A stretch of 64,000 nt of DNA from Streptomyces sp. SID12501 (GCF_010550245.1 NZ_JAAGLU010000042.1:1-64000), one strand, 5' to 3'. Positions 15,865-24,459 are shown, counted from the first letter of the stretch. A program made the numbers and translations. Notes: generated by a model not told the origin, from the sequence alone.

Positions 15865-17177
15865 TCCGCGACTCCGAAGCCCTGCTTCTTCAGGTCGGCG
15901 ACCGTGTCGTCCTGCATCGTCTTCAGGGCGGCACCGAAGTCCGACTTGTTCTTCGCGGCCGAGGCGAACGCGTCCTTGAAGGAGGTGTACGCCACGTTCA
16001 CGTTCGGGCCCCACGCGGAGGGTGCCGTGGTCTTCGCGATCTCGGCGGCCTGGGTGTAGAAGTCCGCCTGGTTGGAGAAGAACTCGGGCGACTTGACGAA
16101 CGCGCCGCTGAGCTGGGCGCCCGTGGCGGCCGGGTAGATCCCGCCCTCCTTGGCGAGCGCGGCCAGCGCGGCACGGTCGGTGTTCAGCCAGGCGGCGAAC
16201 TTCGCGGCGGCCGACTTGTGGCCCGAGTCGGTGGTGACGGCGGTCGAGGAGCCGCCCCAGCTGCCCGTCACGTCCTCGCCGGCCGACCACTGGGGGAGCG
16301 GGGCCATCGCCCACTTGCCCTTGGTGTCCGGTGCGGCCGTCGTCAGTGTGCCCGGCGCCCACACCGCGCTGACCCAGGCGATCTGCTTGCCGGTGTTGAG
16401 CGCCTTGTTCCAGGCCGGGGTGTACATGGGCTGGTTGTCGATGGCGCCCTCCTTGACGAGGTCGCCCCAGAACTTGGCGACCTTCTGGGTCGCCGCGTCG
16501 TCGATACCGACCTTCCACTTCTCGCCGGAGGTCGTCCACCACTTGGCGCCGGCCTGCTGGGCCAGGCCCGCGAAGAGACCGGAGTCATTGGCGGAGAAGG
16601 TGGTGAGGTCCTTGTCCGGGGCCTTGTTCTTCAGGTCCCGGGCGGTCTGGGCGAACTCTTCCCACGTGGTCGGGACCTTCAGGCCGTACTCCTTGAAGAG
16701 GTCCTCGCGGTAGTAGAACATCATCGGCCCGATGTCCTGCGGCACCGCGTACACCGCGTCCGTGCCCAGCGTCGTCTGCTGCCAGACACCCTCGGCGAAG
16801 TCCTTCTTCGTGTCGCCGACATCGCCCGAGATGTCCGCGAGCGCGTCATTGCTGACCAGCGTCGGCAGTGCCTGGTACTCGGCCTGCACGAGGTCCGGCG
16901 CCTTCTTGGCCTTGTGCGCGGTAAGGATCTTGGTGACCAGGGTGTCGCCGGACGCCTGCTTCTTCACCGTGACGGTGATCTGCTGCTCCTTGCCCGGCCC
17001 CTTGTTCCACAGGTCGACGACCTTGTCCATGCCGGGCGTCCAGGTCCAGTACGTCAGCGACACCGGGCCCGACTGGGCGTCGCTGTCGTCGTCGGACCCG
17101 CAAGCGGCGAGTGTGGTGGCGCCGAGCGTGACGGCGACTGCGGTTGCCACGAGGCGCCACTGCTTCGTGTTCGGCAT
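15861..17177 (-). CDS. Galacto-oligosaccharide-type ABC binding lipoprotein
   Basis: 438 residues from ATG 17177 with GGGAG about 9 bases upstream. The lipoprotein signal ends TTLAACGSDD, lipid Cys26. The mature protein is a family 1 sugar-binding protein: SLTYWTWTPGMDKVVDLWNK, AVPQDIGPMMFYYREDLFKE, and aromatic residues such as WWTTSGEKWKVG and GSWGGSSTAV that commonly stack on sugars. The substrate is inferred to be beta-1,4-galacto-oligosaccharides from the adjacent GH53 and GH42 genes. Confidence 0.87.
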   Translation of the reverse strand: MPNTKQWRLVATAVAVTLGATTLAACGSDDDSDAQSGPVSLTYWTWTPGMDKVVDLWNKGPGKEQQITVTVKKQASGDTLVTKILTAHKAKKAPDLVQAEYQALPTLVSNDALADISGDVGDTKKDFAEGVWQQTTLGTDAVYAVPQDIGPMMFYYREDLFKEYGLKVPTTWEEFAQTARDLKNKAPDKDLTTFSANDSGLFAGLAQQAGAKWWTTSGEKWKVGIDDAATQKVAKFWGDLVKEGAIDNQPMYTPAWNKALNTGKQIAWVSAVWAPGTLTTAAPDTKGKWAMAPLPQWSAGEDVTGSWGGSSTAVTTDSGHKSAAAKFAAWLNTDRAALAALAKEGGIYPAATGAQLSGAFVKSPEFFSNQADFYTQAAEIAKTTAPSAWGPNVNVAYTSFKDAFASAAKNKSDFGAALKTMQDDTVADLKKQGFGVAE

Positions 17178-17235
17178 GGAACGTTCTCCCCTGACCTGGT
17201 GGGGCCCTCGCCTGCTGCGAAAGCCCGCCATCCTT

Positions 17236-17251
17236 CTGTGAGCGTTCACAG
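17236..17251. promoter_or_regulatory. LacI-type operator of the galactan locus
   Basis: CTGTGAGCGTTCACAG is a near-perfect 16-bp palindrome (6-bp perfect arms) strongly resembling the ideal lac operator core. It overlaps the end of the predicted -10 of the transporter operon, a position where a bound repressor blocks initiation. Confidence 0.75.
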
Positions 17252-17278
17252 TAGAGAAACACACTGGACACTTGTCAA
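17250..17278 (-). promoter_or_regulatory. Promoter of the galactan transporter operon
   Basis: Minus strand TTGACA (17278-17273), 17-base spacer, TCTACT (17255-17250). On the plus strand TTGTCA at 17272-17277 may serve as -35 of the divergent beta-galactosidase gene, with TTATCT at 17296-17301 as a weak -10, so the two promoters would share sequence. Confidence 0.55.
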
Positions 17279-17379
17279 TGGTTGTTGCCGTGCGGTTATC
17301 TAGGGCCCGCACTACGAAAGCTGTGTGTGCACGTTCCCAAGATATGTTCCACAGTGACCCACCAACCGGGAGACATTCC

Positions 17380-19401
17380 ATGCCGGAGACCACCCCCACG
17401 GGCCTCACCAGGCTGGCCTTCGGCGGGGACTACAACCCCGAGCAGTGGCCGGAGAGCGTCTGGCAGGAGGATGTCCGGCTGATGCGCGAGGCCGGCGTCA
17501 CGATGGTCAGCGTCGGAATTTTCTCGTGGGCCCTGCTGGAGACCGCTCCCGGGGTGTACGACTTCGGCTGGCTGAGCCGTCTGCTGGACCTGCTGCACGA
17601 GAACGGCATCCGTGCCGACCTCGGTACGCCCACGGTGGCCCCGCCGGCCTGGTTCTACCGCGAGCACCCGGACGCGCTGCCGGTCACCCCCGAGGGTGTG
17701 CGCTACGAGTTCGGCTCCCGCGCCGCGATCTGTCACAGCAACGCCGACTACCGCGCCGCCGCCGCCAACATCACCACGAAGCTCGCCGAGCGCTACGGCA
17801 CCCACCCGGCGCTCGCGATGTGGCACGTGCACAACGAGTACGGCGTCCCCGTCTCGGCCTGCTACTGCGACTCCTGCGCCGACCACTTCCGCCGCTGGCT
17901 GGAGACGGCGTACGAGACGGTCGACGGCGTCAACAAGGCCTGGGGAACGGCGTTCTGGGGCCAGCGGTACGCCACCTTCGAGCAGATCAACCCGCCGCGC
18001 GCCGCACCCACGGTCGGCAACCCGGGCCAGGCACTGGACTACAAGCGGTTCGCCGACGCCACCATGCGCGAGAACTTCGTGATGGAGCGGGACATCCTGC
18101 ACCGCCTGTCGCCCGGCATCCCGGTCACCACCAACTTCATGACCGCGCTCAGCCAGTGCGACTCCGTCGACTACTGGGCCTGGGGCCGCGAGGTCGACAT
18201 CGTCACCAACGACCACTACCTGATCACCGACGGCCGCCGCACCCACGTCAACCTGGCGATGGCCGCCGACCTCACCCGCTCCGTCGGCGGCGGCGCCCCC
18301 TGGATCCTGCTGGAGCACTCCACCTCGGGTGTCAACTGGCAGGCCCGCAACCCCGCGAAGGCACCGGGCCAGATGGCCCGCAACTCCCTCGCCCACGTGG
18401 CCCGGGGCTCCGAGGGCGCGATGTTCTTCCAGTGGCGCCAGTCCCGGCGCGGCGCCGAGAAGTTCCACTCGGCGATGCTCCCGCACGGCGGCACGGAGAC
18501 CCGCGTGTGGCGCGAGGTCGTCGAACTCGGCGCCTCCCTCGACTCGTTGGCCTCGATCCGATCCACCCGCACGGTCGCCGACGTCGCCGTCCTGTGGGAC
18601 TGGCACTCCTGGTGGGCGCAGAACCTCCAGTGGCGCCCCAGCGAGGACCTCGACCCGCGAGAGCGCGCCGACGCCTTCTACGAGGCTCTGTACGACCGCC
18701 ACCTCACGGTCGACTTCGCCCACCCGGAAGCCGACTTGTCGGCCTATCCCCTTGTCGTCGTCCCCGCCCTGTACCTGATGACGGAGGCCGCCGGGAACAA
18801 CCTCAGGGAGTACGTCGAGAACGGCGGCACCCTCGTCGTCTCCTACTTCTCCGGCATCGTCGACGAGCACGACGCCGTGCACGAGGGCCCCTACCCGGGT
18901 GCCCTGCGCGATGTACTCGGCCTGACCGTCGAGGAGTTCTCACCGCTGCTCCAGGGCGACGCCGTGCGCATCACCGGCCCCGACGGCTCCGAGCTGACCG
19001 GCGACGTGTGGACCGAGTTCGTCGTCCCGCGCGGCGCCGAGACCGTCTGGACGTACGCCGACGGACTCACCGCCGACCAGCCGGCCGTCACCCGCCACCG
19101 CCTCGGCGAGGGCACCGCCTGGTACGTGTCGACCCGCCTCGACGCGCACGGCCTGGACGCCCTGCTCGGCTGGGCCACCGAGGACGCCGACATCGCACCC
19201 CGCGCCGACCTCCCGCACGACGTCGAACTCGTCCGCCGCACCGGCGAGTCGGGAACCTACCTGTTCGCCGTCAACCACACCGCGTCGGACACCAAGGTGC
19301 CCCTGGAGGCACCCGGCACCGAACTGCTGACGGGCGAACGAGCCGCGGGCCGCCTCGCGCTGCCCGCCGGAGCCGTCCGGGTCGTACGACTCGACGGCTG
19401 A
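17380..19401 (+). CDS. Beta-galactosidase, GH42
   Basis: 673 residues from ATG 17380 with GGGAG upstream; no signal peptide, so cytosolic. The TIM barrel has GGDYNPEQWPESVW, the acid/base in MWHVHNEYGVP (E153) and the nucleophile in WILLEHSTSGVNW (E312). A Cys cluster (C118, CYCDSC at 161-166) matches the zinc site of many GH42 enzymes. A trimerisation domain (PLVVVPALYLMTEAA) and a C-terminal beta domain follow. It should cleave imported beta-galacto-oligosaccharides from the non-reducing end. It is divergent from the transporter operon. Confidence 0.93.
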   Translation: MPETTPTGLTRLAFGGDYNPEQWPESVWQEDVRLMREAGVTMVSVGIFSWALLETAPGVYDFGWLSRLLDLLHENGIRADLGTPTVAPPAWFYREHPDALPVTPEGVRYEFGSRAAICHSNADYRAAAANITTKLAERYGTHPALAMWHVHNEYGVPVSACYCDSCADHFRRWLETAYETVDGVNKAWGTAFWGQRYATFEQINPPRAAPTVGNPGQALDYKRFADATMRENFVMERDILHRLSPGIPVTTNFMTALSQCDSVDYWAWGREVDIVTNDHYLITDGRRTHVNLAMAADLTRSVGGGAPWILLEHSTSGVNWQARNPAKAPGQMARNSLAHVARGSEGAMFFQWRQSRRGAEKFHSAMLPHGGTETRVWREVVELGASLDSLASIRSTRTVADVAVLWDWHSWWAQNLQWRPSEDLDPRERADAFYEALYDRHLTVDFAHPEADLSAYPLVVVPALYLMTEAAGNNLREYVENGGTLVVSYFSGIVDEHDAVHEGPYPGALRDVLGLTVEEFSPLLQGDAVRITGPDGSELTGDVWTEFVVPRGAETVWTYADGLTADQPAVTRHRLGEGTAWYVSTRLDAHGLDALLGWATEDADIAPRADLPHDVELVRRTGESGTYLFAVNHTASDTKVPLEAPGTELLTGERAAGRLALPAGAVRVVRLDG

Positions 19402-19411
19402 GCCGCAAGTT

Positions 19412-19453
19412 CCCCTCCGCCCGTGCGTGCCACGAGAGCCGCGGGCGGAGGGG
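19412..19453 (+). terminator. Hairpin after the beta-galactosidase gene
   Basis: Perfect 12-bp arms CCCCTCCGCCCG (19412-19423) and CGGGCGGAGGGG (19442-19453) with an 18-base loop. No T run. It may attenuate read-through into the galactanase gene. Confidence 0.6.
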
Positions 19454-19516
19454 CTCCCTCCTTCCCCTCGGGAGGGACACCCCCAACCCATCACGTCGAA
19501 GGGACGACGGACGACG

Positions 19517-21100
19517 ATGTTCCATCCCAGGCGCACATCCAGACTCGCCACCAGGCGCACCCTCAGGGCACTGCTGCTCCCGCTCGCCGCAGGCCTCGCC
19601 CTCACCGCGCTCCCCGCAACCTCTGCGCAGGCGGCCAGCACCCTCACCAACGGCGGCTTCGAGGCCGACGGTTCCGGCGCGGCCGTCCCCAACGGCTGGA
19701 CGGAGTACGGCGACACGGGTGCCTCGTACGTCGAGTCCGGTGGCCACGGCGGCAGTTACCGCCTGTCCCACTACTCCGCCTCCGCCTACAAGGTGGAGAC
19801 CTACCAGTACCTGTCCGGTCTCACCAACGGCAACTACAAGCTCACCGCGTGGGTACGCTCGGGCGGCGGGCAGAAGTCGGCCTACATAGCGCTGAAGAAC
19901 TGCGGCAGCTCCGAGCAGCGCACCGACCTGCCCGTCTCCGCCAGCGGGTGGATCCGGATCGTCGTGCCGATCGCCGTGACGAACAACCAGTGCACGATCA
20001 GCGTCAACTCCGATGCCAACGCGGGCAACTGGATCAACGTCGACGACCTGACCTTCGCCTCCGGCACGGGCGGGCTGTCCGTCAAGGGCGCCGACATCTC
20101 CTCCCTCCCCAAGAGCGAGGCGCTGGGCGGCACGTACAAGACCAGCTCCGGCACGACCTCGGACGCGCTCACCGTCCTGAAGAGCTCCGGCATGAACTAC
20201 GCGCGGGTCAAGGTCTGGGTCAACCCGGCCGACGGCTACAACAACAAAGCGCGTGTCCTCGCCATCGCCAAGCGCATCAAGGCGCAGGGCATGAAGCTGC
20301 TGGTCGATTTCCACTACTCGGACACCTGGGCCGACCCGGGCGCCCAGTCCAAGCCGGCCGCGTGGGCCGGACACTCGTACACTCAGCTGAAGACGGACGT
20401 CTACAACCACACGTACGACGTCCTGGGCGCCCTCAAGTCCCAGGGCACCACCGCCGACATGGTCCAGGTCGGCAACGAGATCAACGGCGGCATGCTGTGG
20501 TCCGAGGGCTCGACCGACAACTGGTCGCAGCTCGCCGGGCTGCTCAACTCCGGCTACAACGCGGTCAAGGCGGTCAACTCCGGCACGACCGTCGCGCTGC
20601 ACCTGGCCAAGGGCGGCGATCTGTCGGGCACCCGCTGGTGGTTCGACAGCGCGGTCTCCAACGGTGTGAAGTTCGACGCCATCGGCCTGTCCTACTACGG
20701 CTACTGGCACGGCTCGCTCTACGACTTCCAGACCACCCTGGACGACGCGGCCGCGCGCTACGGCAAGCCGGTGTACGTCGCCGAGACGGCCTACCCCTTC
20801 CGGCTGGACAGCAAGGACTCGCACGAGAACATCATCGACACGACCGGTGAGCTCGTCTCCGGGTACGCGGCGTCCACGGCCGGGCAGTCGGCCTGGTTCC
20901 GGGACATCCTGAACGTCGTGGAGGCCGTGCCGAACGGTCGCGGCCTCGGCGTCTTCTACTGGGAGGCGACCTGGACGGCGGTCACCGGCAACGGCTGGGA
21001 CCCCACGGACGCCTCCTCCGGCAACGGCTGGGAGAACCAGGCCCTGTTCGGCTACGACGACAAGGCGCTCCCCGCGATGACGTGGTTCAGCCACCGCTGA
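19517..21100 (+). CDS. Secreted arabinogalactan endo-beta-1,4-galactanase, GH53, with N-terminal CBM61-like domain
   Basis: 527 residues. An arginine-rich signal peptide ends near TSAQAA (about residue 39). Residues 41-183 form a beta-sandwich (TLTNGGFEADG to WINVDDLTFASG) resembling CBM61-type galactan-binding modules. The GH53 barrel starts at about 188 (VKGADISSLPKSEALGGTY); acid/base E321 lies in VQVGNEINGGMLW and nucleophile E423 in YVAETAYPF. The enzyme would cut galactan outside the cell, supplying the importer and GH42 enzyme. ATG 19517 has a weak, distant ribosome site. Confidence 0.92.
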   Translation: MFHPRRTSRLATRRTLRALLLPLAAGLALTALPATSAQAASTLTNGGFEADGSGAAVPNGWTEYGDTGASYVESGGHGGSYRLSHYSASAYKVETYQYLSGLTNGNYKLTAWVRSGGGQKSAYIALKNCGSSEQRTDLPVSASGWIRIVVPIAVTNNQCTISVNSDANAGNWINVDDLTFASGTGGLSVKGADISSLPKSEALGGTYKTSSGTTSDALTVLKSSGMNYARVKVWVNPADGYNNKARVLAIAKRIKAQGMKLLVDFHYSDTWADPGAQSKPAAWAGHSYTQLKTDVYNHTYDVLGALKSQGTTADMVQVGNEINGGMLWSEGSTDNWSQLAGLLNSGYNAVKAVNSGTTVALHLAKGGDLSGTRWWFDSAVSNGVKFDAIGLSYYGYWHGSLYDFQTTLDDAAARYGKPVYVAETAYPFRLDSKDSHENIIDTTGELVSGYAASTAGQSAWFRDILNVVEAVPNGRGLGVFYWEATWTAVTGNGWDPTDASSGNGWENQALFGYDDKALPAMTWFSHR

Positions 21101-21113
21101 GACGGAAGTGACA

Positions 21114-21150
21114 AGGGGTCCGGCTGCCTGAGGGGGGTGGCCGGGCCCCT
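21114..21150 (+). terminator. Terminator-like hairpin after the galactanase gene
   Basis: Arms AGGGGTCCGGC (21114-21124) and GCCGGGCCCCT (21140-21150), paired with one T-G wobble, 13 bases after the stop codon. Confidence 0.6.
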
Positions 21151-21299
21151 GTACGTTGGGATGCAAGGGCTTGTTCGAACTCACGTGCGTGATGGAAAGA
21201 GTTCGACCTCGGCCAAGAGGTGCGAACCCCCGTACGCGGCGGCCTCAACTGGGGGACATTGGGAGACACGGCAAGCGGTGACCGGGACGAGGAGGCGCG

Positions 21300-21587
21300 A
21301 TGCTGAAGAGACCGGTAGGCGGGCAACGCCTGGAGATCCTGGAGTGGCTGAAGGACCCGGGCGCGCACTTCCCGCCCCAACGGCACGGCGATCCCGTCGA
21401 GGACGGCGTCACGGCGTCGGCCGTCGCAGCGAAACTCGGCGTTCCCCTCTCCGTCGCCACCACGCACCTGGGCCTGCTGGCGGGCATCGGCGCGGTCCGG
21501 ACGAAGAGGGTCCGCTGGCGCACGTTCTATCGCCCCGACGAGGTGCGCATCGCCGAGGTTGCGCGCATGTTCGAGAAGGGTTGGTAG
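21300..21587 (+). CDS. ArsR-like winged-helix regulator
   Basis: 95 residues; ATG 21300 follows GAGGAGG. It begins LEILEWLKDPGAHFPPQRHG and continues VAAKLGVPLSVATTHLGLLA and RTFYRPDEVRIAEVARMFEK, the compact ArsR winged helix found in Streptomyces without metal-binding Cys. It is preceded by about 200 bases without genes and followed by family A repeat copy 2. No linked target is obvious. Confidence 0.75.
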   Translation: MLKRPVGGQRLEILEWLKDPGAHFPPQRHGDPVEDGVTASAVAAKLGVPLSVATTHLGLLAGIGAVRTKRVRWRTFYRPDEVRIAEVARMFEKGW

Positions 21588-21613
21588 TAGGGGCCGTCCG
21601 TCTGCGGAGTGTT

Positions 21614-21690
21614 CTGCGGGCCGGCGGGAGCTTGTCGCGCCCACACGGCGGAGCCGTGTTCGATACAGCCCCGCGTCTCTTTCGGGGCGC
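21614..21690 (-). repeat. Intergenic repeat family A, copy 2
   Basis: Inverted orientation: CTGCGGGCCGGCGGGAGCTT, then GTCGCGCCCACACGGCGGAG, then ATACAGCCCCGCGTCTCTTT and CGGGGCGC. The ACGGCGGAGCCGT and terminal hairpin blocks match the other three copies. Confidence 0.78.
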
Positions 21691-21817
21691 AGCCCCCGTA
21701 CCCACGGCGTTACCCTGTTGACCGGCCGTGATCCCCGCTCGCGGCGCGGCGGTGGGGCCCGCCGTATCCGAACCGCGTCCCTGCTTGCGCACACAGGCGC
21801 GTAGGAGACGTAAGACG

Positions 21818-22276
21818 ATGACAGCCCCCGTCGATCCGACCGGGACCGCCGCCGCCCGGCCGCGCCCATCCGTCCTTCTCGGGCAGGCGCCCGTCGTCGG
21901 GGTGGTCGCGATAGGCGGCGCGATCGGCGCCTGCGCCCGGTACGCGGCCTCCCTCGCCTGGCCCGCGCAGGCCGGTGGTTTCCCCTGGACCACTTTCTGG
22001 GTCAACGTCGTCGGCTGTGCCGTGATCGGTGTGTTCATGGTGGTCGTCACGGAGATCTGGACCGCCCACCACCTGGTACGCCCCTTCTTCGGTACCGGAG
22101 TGCTCGGCGGCTTCACCACCTTCTCGACATACGCGGTCGACATCCAGAAGCTGGTCGCGCACGGCCACCTCGGCACCGGGTTCGCGTACCTCGCCGCGAC
22201 CCTGCTCGCCGCCCTCGCGGCCGTGACGCTCGCCGCGACCGCGACTCGCCGGGTCCTGAAGCGGAGGCGGCGATGA
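21818..22276 (+). CDS. crcB: Fluoride channel subunit FluC/CrcB (first of pair)
   Basis: 152 residues from ATG 21818 with GGAG upstream. Four hydrophobic spans follow a 25-residue cytosolic tail; GGAIGACARYAAS, WTTFWVNVVGCAVIGVF and GVLGGFTTFSTYAVDIQK are the FluC signature segments (conserved Asn, pore Phe/Thr residues and the break region). FluC channels export fluoride as dual-topology dimers; Gram-positive bacteria often encode two different subunits. The stop overlaps a 24-codon ORF (ATGA). I found no convincing fluoride riboswitch upstream. Confidence 0.9.
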   Translation: MTAPVDPTGTAAARPRPSVLLGQAPVVGVVAIGGAIGACARYAASLAWPAQAGGFPWTTFWVNVVGCAVIGVFMVVVTEIWTAHHLVRPFFGTGVLGGFTTFSTYAVDIQKLVAHGHLGTGFAYLAATLLAALAAVTLAATATRRVLKRRRR

Positions 22277-22347
22277 CCAGGCCGACCGGCAGCGTCCTGC
22301 GCGTGAGCGTCCTCAAAGCGGACGAGAACGGTAAGAAGTCGTTGTGA
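22273..22347 (+). pseudogene. 24-codon ORF between the two fluC genes, possible DUF190 remnant
   Basis: ATG 22273 overlaps the first fluC stop (ATGA) and the TGA at 22345-22347 overlaps the GTG of the second (GTGA). The peptide starts MTRPTGSVLRVSVLKADENG. In many bacteria a DUF190 gene of about 110 codons sits between or next to fluC genes and starts similarly, so this may be an internally deleted DUF190 gene kept as a translational bridge. Identity to DUF190 is judged by eye from about ten residues. Confidence 0.4.
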
Positions 22348-22700
22348 ACTGGCTTCTCGTGATCGTGGGCGGAATGGTCGGCGCGCCCCTCCGCTATCTC
22401 ACGGACCGGGTGGTCCGGTCCCGGCACGACACGGTCTTCCCCTGGGGCACCCTCGCCGTCAACGTCACCGGCTGTCTGGTCCTCGGTCTGCTCACCGGCG
22501 CCGCCCCGGGGCCGAACCTCCAGTTGCTCCTGGGTACGGGCCTGTGCGGTGCGCTGACCACGTACTCGACCTTCTCGTACGAGACGCTGCGGTTGGCCGA
22601 GGGCGGGGCGGGTCTCCTCGCCGTCGCCAACGTCATGGTGAGCGTGCCGGCCGGTCTCGGGGCGGCCTTCGCGGGCGTGTGGCTGGGCGGCGCGCTGTAG
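22344..22700 (+). CDS. crcB: Fluoride channel subunit FluC/CrcB (second of pair)
   Basis: 118 residues from GTG 22344. LLVIVGGMVGAPLRYLTDRV, FPWGTLAVNVTGCLVLGLLT and GLCGALTTYSTFSYETLRL are the FluC segments, with four spans. It is shorter than its partner because it lacks the N-terminal tail. Coupled translation with the upstream ORF and fluC suggests a heterodimeric channel. Confidence 0.9.
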   Translation: MNWLLVIVGGMVGAPLRYLTDRVVRSRHDTVFPWGTLAVNVTGCLVLGLLTGAAPGPNLQLLLGTGLCGALTTYSTFSYETLRLAEGGAGLLAVANVMVSVPAGLGAAFAGVWLGGAL

Positions 22701-22781
22701 GCGGACGGCGTCCGGGCCTTGCCGGTGTGTAGTAGGACTGACTCCGCCGCTGCCCGTCCCTCCCCAGCAGAACTGGATTCC

Positions 22782-23615
22782 ATGAGCTCCATCTCCGTCG
22801 GTCAGGCCGTCATCCTCGGAGCCGTCGAGGGGGTGACCGAGTTCCTGCCGGTCTCCTCGACCGGCCATCTGAAGATCACCGAGGGGCTGATGAACATCCC
22901 CGTCGACGACAACGCCGTGGTCGGGTTCTCGGCCGTCATCCAGGTCGGCGCGATCGCCGCGGTGTTCGTGTACTTCTTCAAGGACATCGTCCGGATCGTC
23001 TCCGCCTGGGGGAGGGGCCTCCGTAACCGCGACGAGCGCCACCACCACGACTACAAGTTCGCCTGGTGGGTCATCTACGCCACCATCCCGATCGTCGTGG
23101 TCGGCCTTGCCGCCAAGCCGCTGATCGAGGGCCCGCTGGCCTCGCTGTGGGTGGTCGCCGCCTCGCTGATCGTCGGAAGCGGGGTGATGTGGGCCGCGGA
23201 CCAGATGGGCCGGCACAAGCGCGGCGAGGCCGACACCACCTTCAAGGACGCGATGCTGGTGGGCAGTTCGCAGATCCTCGCTCTTCTGTTCCCCGGCTTC
23301 TCCCGCTCCGGCGCCACCATGTCGACGGCGCTGATCCTCGACCTGGACCGGGTCGCCGCCACCCGTCTCTCCTTCTTCCTCGGCATCCCCGCCCTGACCG
23401 GCGCCGGGCTGTACGAGCTGAAGGACGCCCTGGGCGCGGGCGTGGGCGTGGCGCCGCTGGCCGTCGGCACGGTGGTGTCCTTCGTCGTCGCCTACGGCTC
23501 CATCGCCTGGCTGCTGAAGTTCGTCGCCAAGCACTCCTTCAACGCCTTCGTGATCTACCGGATCGTGGTGGGCCTGCTGCTCTTCGGGCTGCTGGGCGCG
23601 GGTGTACTGAACTGA
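22782..23615 (+). CDS. uppP: Undecaprenyl-diphosphate phosphatase
   Basis: 277 residues, integral membrane. The two active-site regions are intact: EGVTEFLPVSSTGHL (16-30) and PGFSRSGATMS (171-181). UppP removes a phosphate from C55-PP on the outer leaflet, recycling the lipid carrier for cell wall synthesis; extra copies confer bacitracin tolerance. ATG 22782 is chosen because homologues start a few residues before AVILGAVEGVTEFLP; no strong ribosome site is visible. It stands alone between fluC and the FadR-type gene. Confidence 0.93.
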   Translation: MSSISVGQAVILGAVEGVTEFLPVSSTGHLKITEGLMNIPVDDNAVVGFSAVIQVGAIAAVFVYFFKDIVRIVSAWGRGLRNRDERHHHDYKFAWWVIYATIPIVVVGLAAKPLIEGPLASLWVVAASLIVGSGVMWAADQMGRHKRGEADTTFKDAMLVGSSQILALLFPGFSRSGATMSTALILDLDRVAATRLSFFLGIPALTGAGLYELKDALGAGVGVAPLAVGTVVSFVVAYGSIAWLLKFVAKHSFNAFVIYRIVVGLLLFGLLGAGVLN

Positions 23616-23678
23616 GCCGGTACGGGATGTGAGGACGGGTACGAGGACGGGCGCGACGACGGCCCCGGCCTCGCACCC

Positions 23679-23708
23679 TTGACAGTCCCGGTCCTTCACC
23701 CGCAGGAT
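23679..23708 (+). promoter_or_regulatory. Promoter of the asparagine-use operon (leaderless start)
   Basis: TTGACA (23679-23684), 18-base spacer, CAGGAT (23703-23708). Start of transcription would fall about 7 bases later, at or next to the GTG 23716; no Shine-Dalgarno precedes that GTG, so a leaderless mRNA is likely. Confidence 0.6.
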
Positions 23709-23715
23709 CACCCCC

Positions 23716-24459
23716 GTGAACCTGTCAGACAGCCAGACAGGTGGCTCGGTGCCGCGGCGCGTCAGCGCGATGGAAGCGGTCCTCGGTCATCTGCGCAGCG
23801 CCATCGAGCGCGGGGATTACGCCGTGGGGGACAAGCTCCCCTCCGAGGCCGAGCTGTGCCGGCGCCTGGAGGTGAGCCGGCCCGTGCTGCGGGAGTCCCT
23901 GCGGGCCCTGCAGACCATGGGCCTGACCGTCTCCAAGACCGGCAAGGGCACCTTCGTGGTGTCCAGCACCGTCGAGGACCCCACCTTCGGCGACTACGCG
24001 GCCAGTGACCTCCTCGAAGTCCGCCGGCACGTCGAGATCCCGGTCGCCGGCTACGCGGCCCTGCGACGGACCCCCGAGGACCTCGACCACCTCGCGCACC
24101 TGCTGGACCGCATGGAGCACGAGACCGACACCACCGCGTGGGTCGCCATGGACACCCTCTTCCACCTGGCCGTGGCGCAGGCCGCCCAGAACCCGGTGTT
24201 CCGCCGGGTGATCGAGGAGATCCGGGACGCGCTGGCCCGTCAGTCGGCCTTCCTGAACGAGCTGGGCGGCCGGCGCGAGCAGTCCAACCGCGAGCACCGG
24301 GCGATCGTCGAGGCACTGATCGACCGCAGCGAGGACGACGCGGTGGCGGCCATGTCCCACCACCTCGACCGGGTCTCCACGACCCTCACCGACATCGTGC
24401 GCGCCGCGCACACGGACACCCCCCACGAGACATCCCCGGAAGGCGGACCCGAGGCGTGA
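23716..24459 (+). CDS. GntR-family (FadR subfamily) regulator
   Basis: 247 residues from GTG 23716. The winged helix reads DYAVGDKLPSEAELCRRLEV, SRPVLRESLRALQTMGL and KGTFVV. The helical FCD domain has LLEVRRHVEIPVAGYAAL, DTLFHLAVAQAAQNPVFRRV and HRAIVEALI, with Asp/His positions that bind metal and carboxylate ligands in this subfamily. It overlaps the permease gene (GTGA), so it probably senses an amino or dicarboxylic acid such as aspartate and controls the operon and itself. Confidence 0.87.
   Translation: MNLSDSQTGGSVPRRVSAMEAVLGHLRSAIERGDYAVGDKLPSEAELCRRLEVSRPVLRESLRALQTMGLTVSKTGKGTFVVSSTVEDPTFGDYAASDLLEVRRHVEIPVAGYAALRRTPEDLDHLAHLLDRMEHETDTTAWVAMDTLFHLAVAQAAQNPVFRRVIEEIRDALARQSAFLNELGGRREQSNREHRAIVEALIDRSEDDAVAAMSHHLDRVSTTLTDIVRAAHTDTPHETSPEGGPEA
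23723..23731. promoter_or_regulatory. Possible FadR/GntR operator over the start codon region
   Basis: TGTCAGACA is a perfect odd palindrome, embedded in CCTGTC (23721-23726) and GACAGG (23736-23741). It lies just downstream of the predicted transcription start. Confidence 0.45.

Noticed and set aside
21588..21817. Fluoride riboswitch upstream of the first fluC gene
   Set aside because: I looked for the conserved pseudoknot pieces of the crcB motif and found only the family A repeat and GC-rich spacer.
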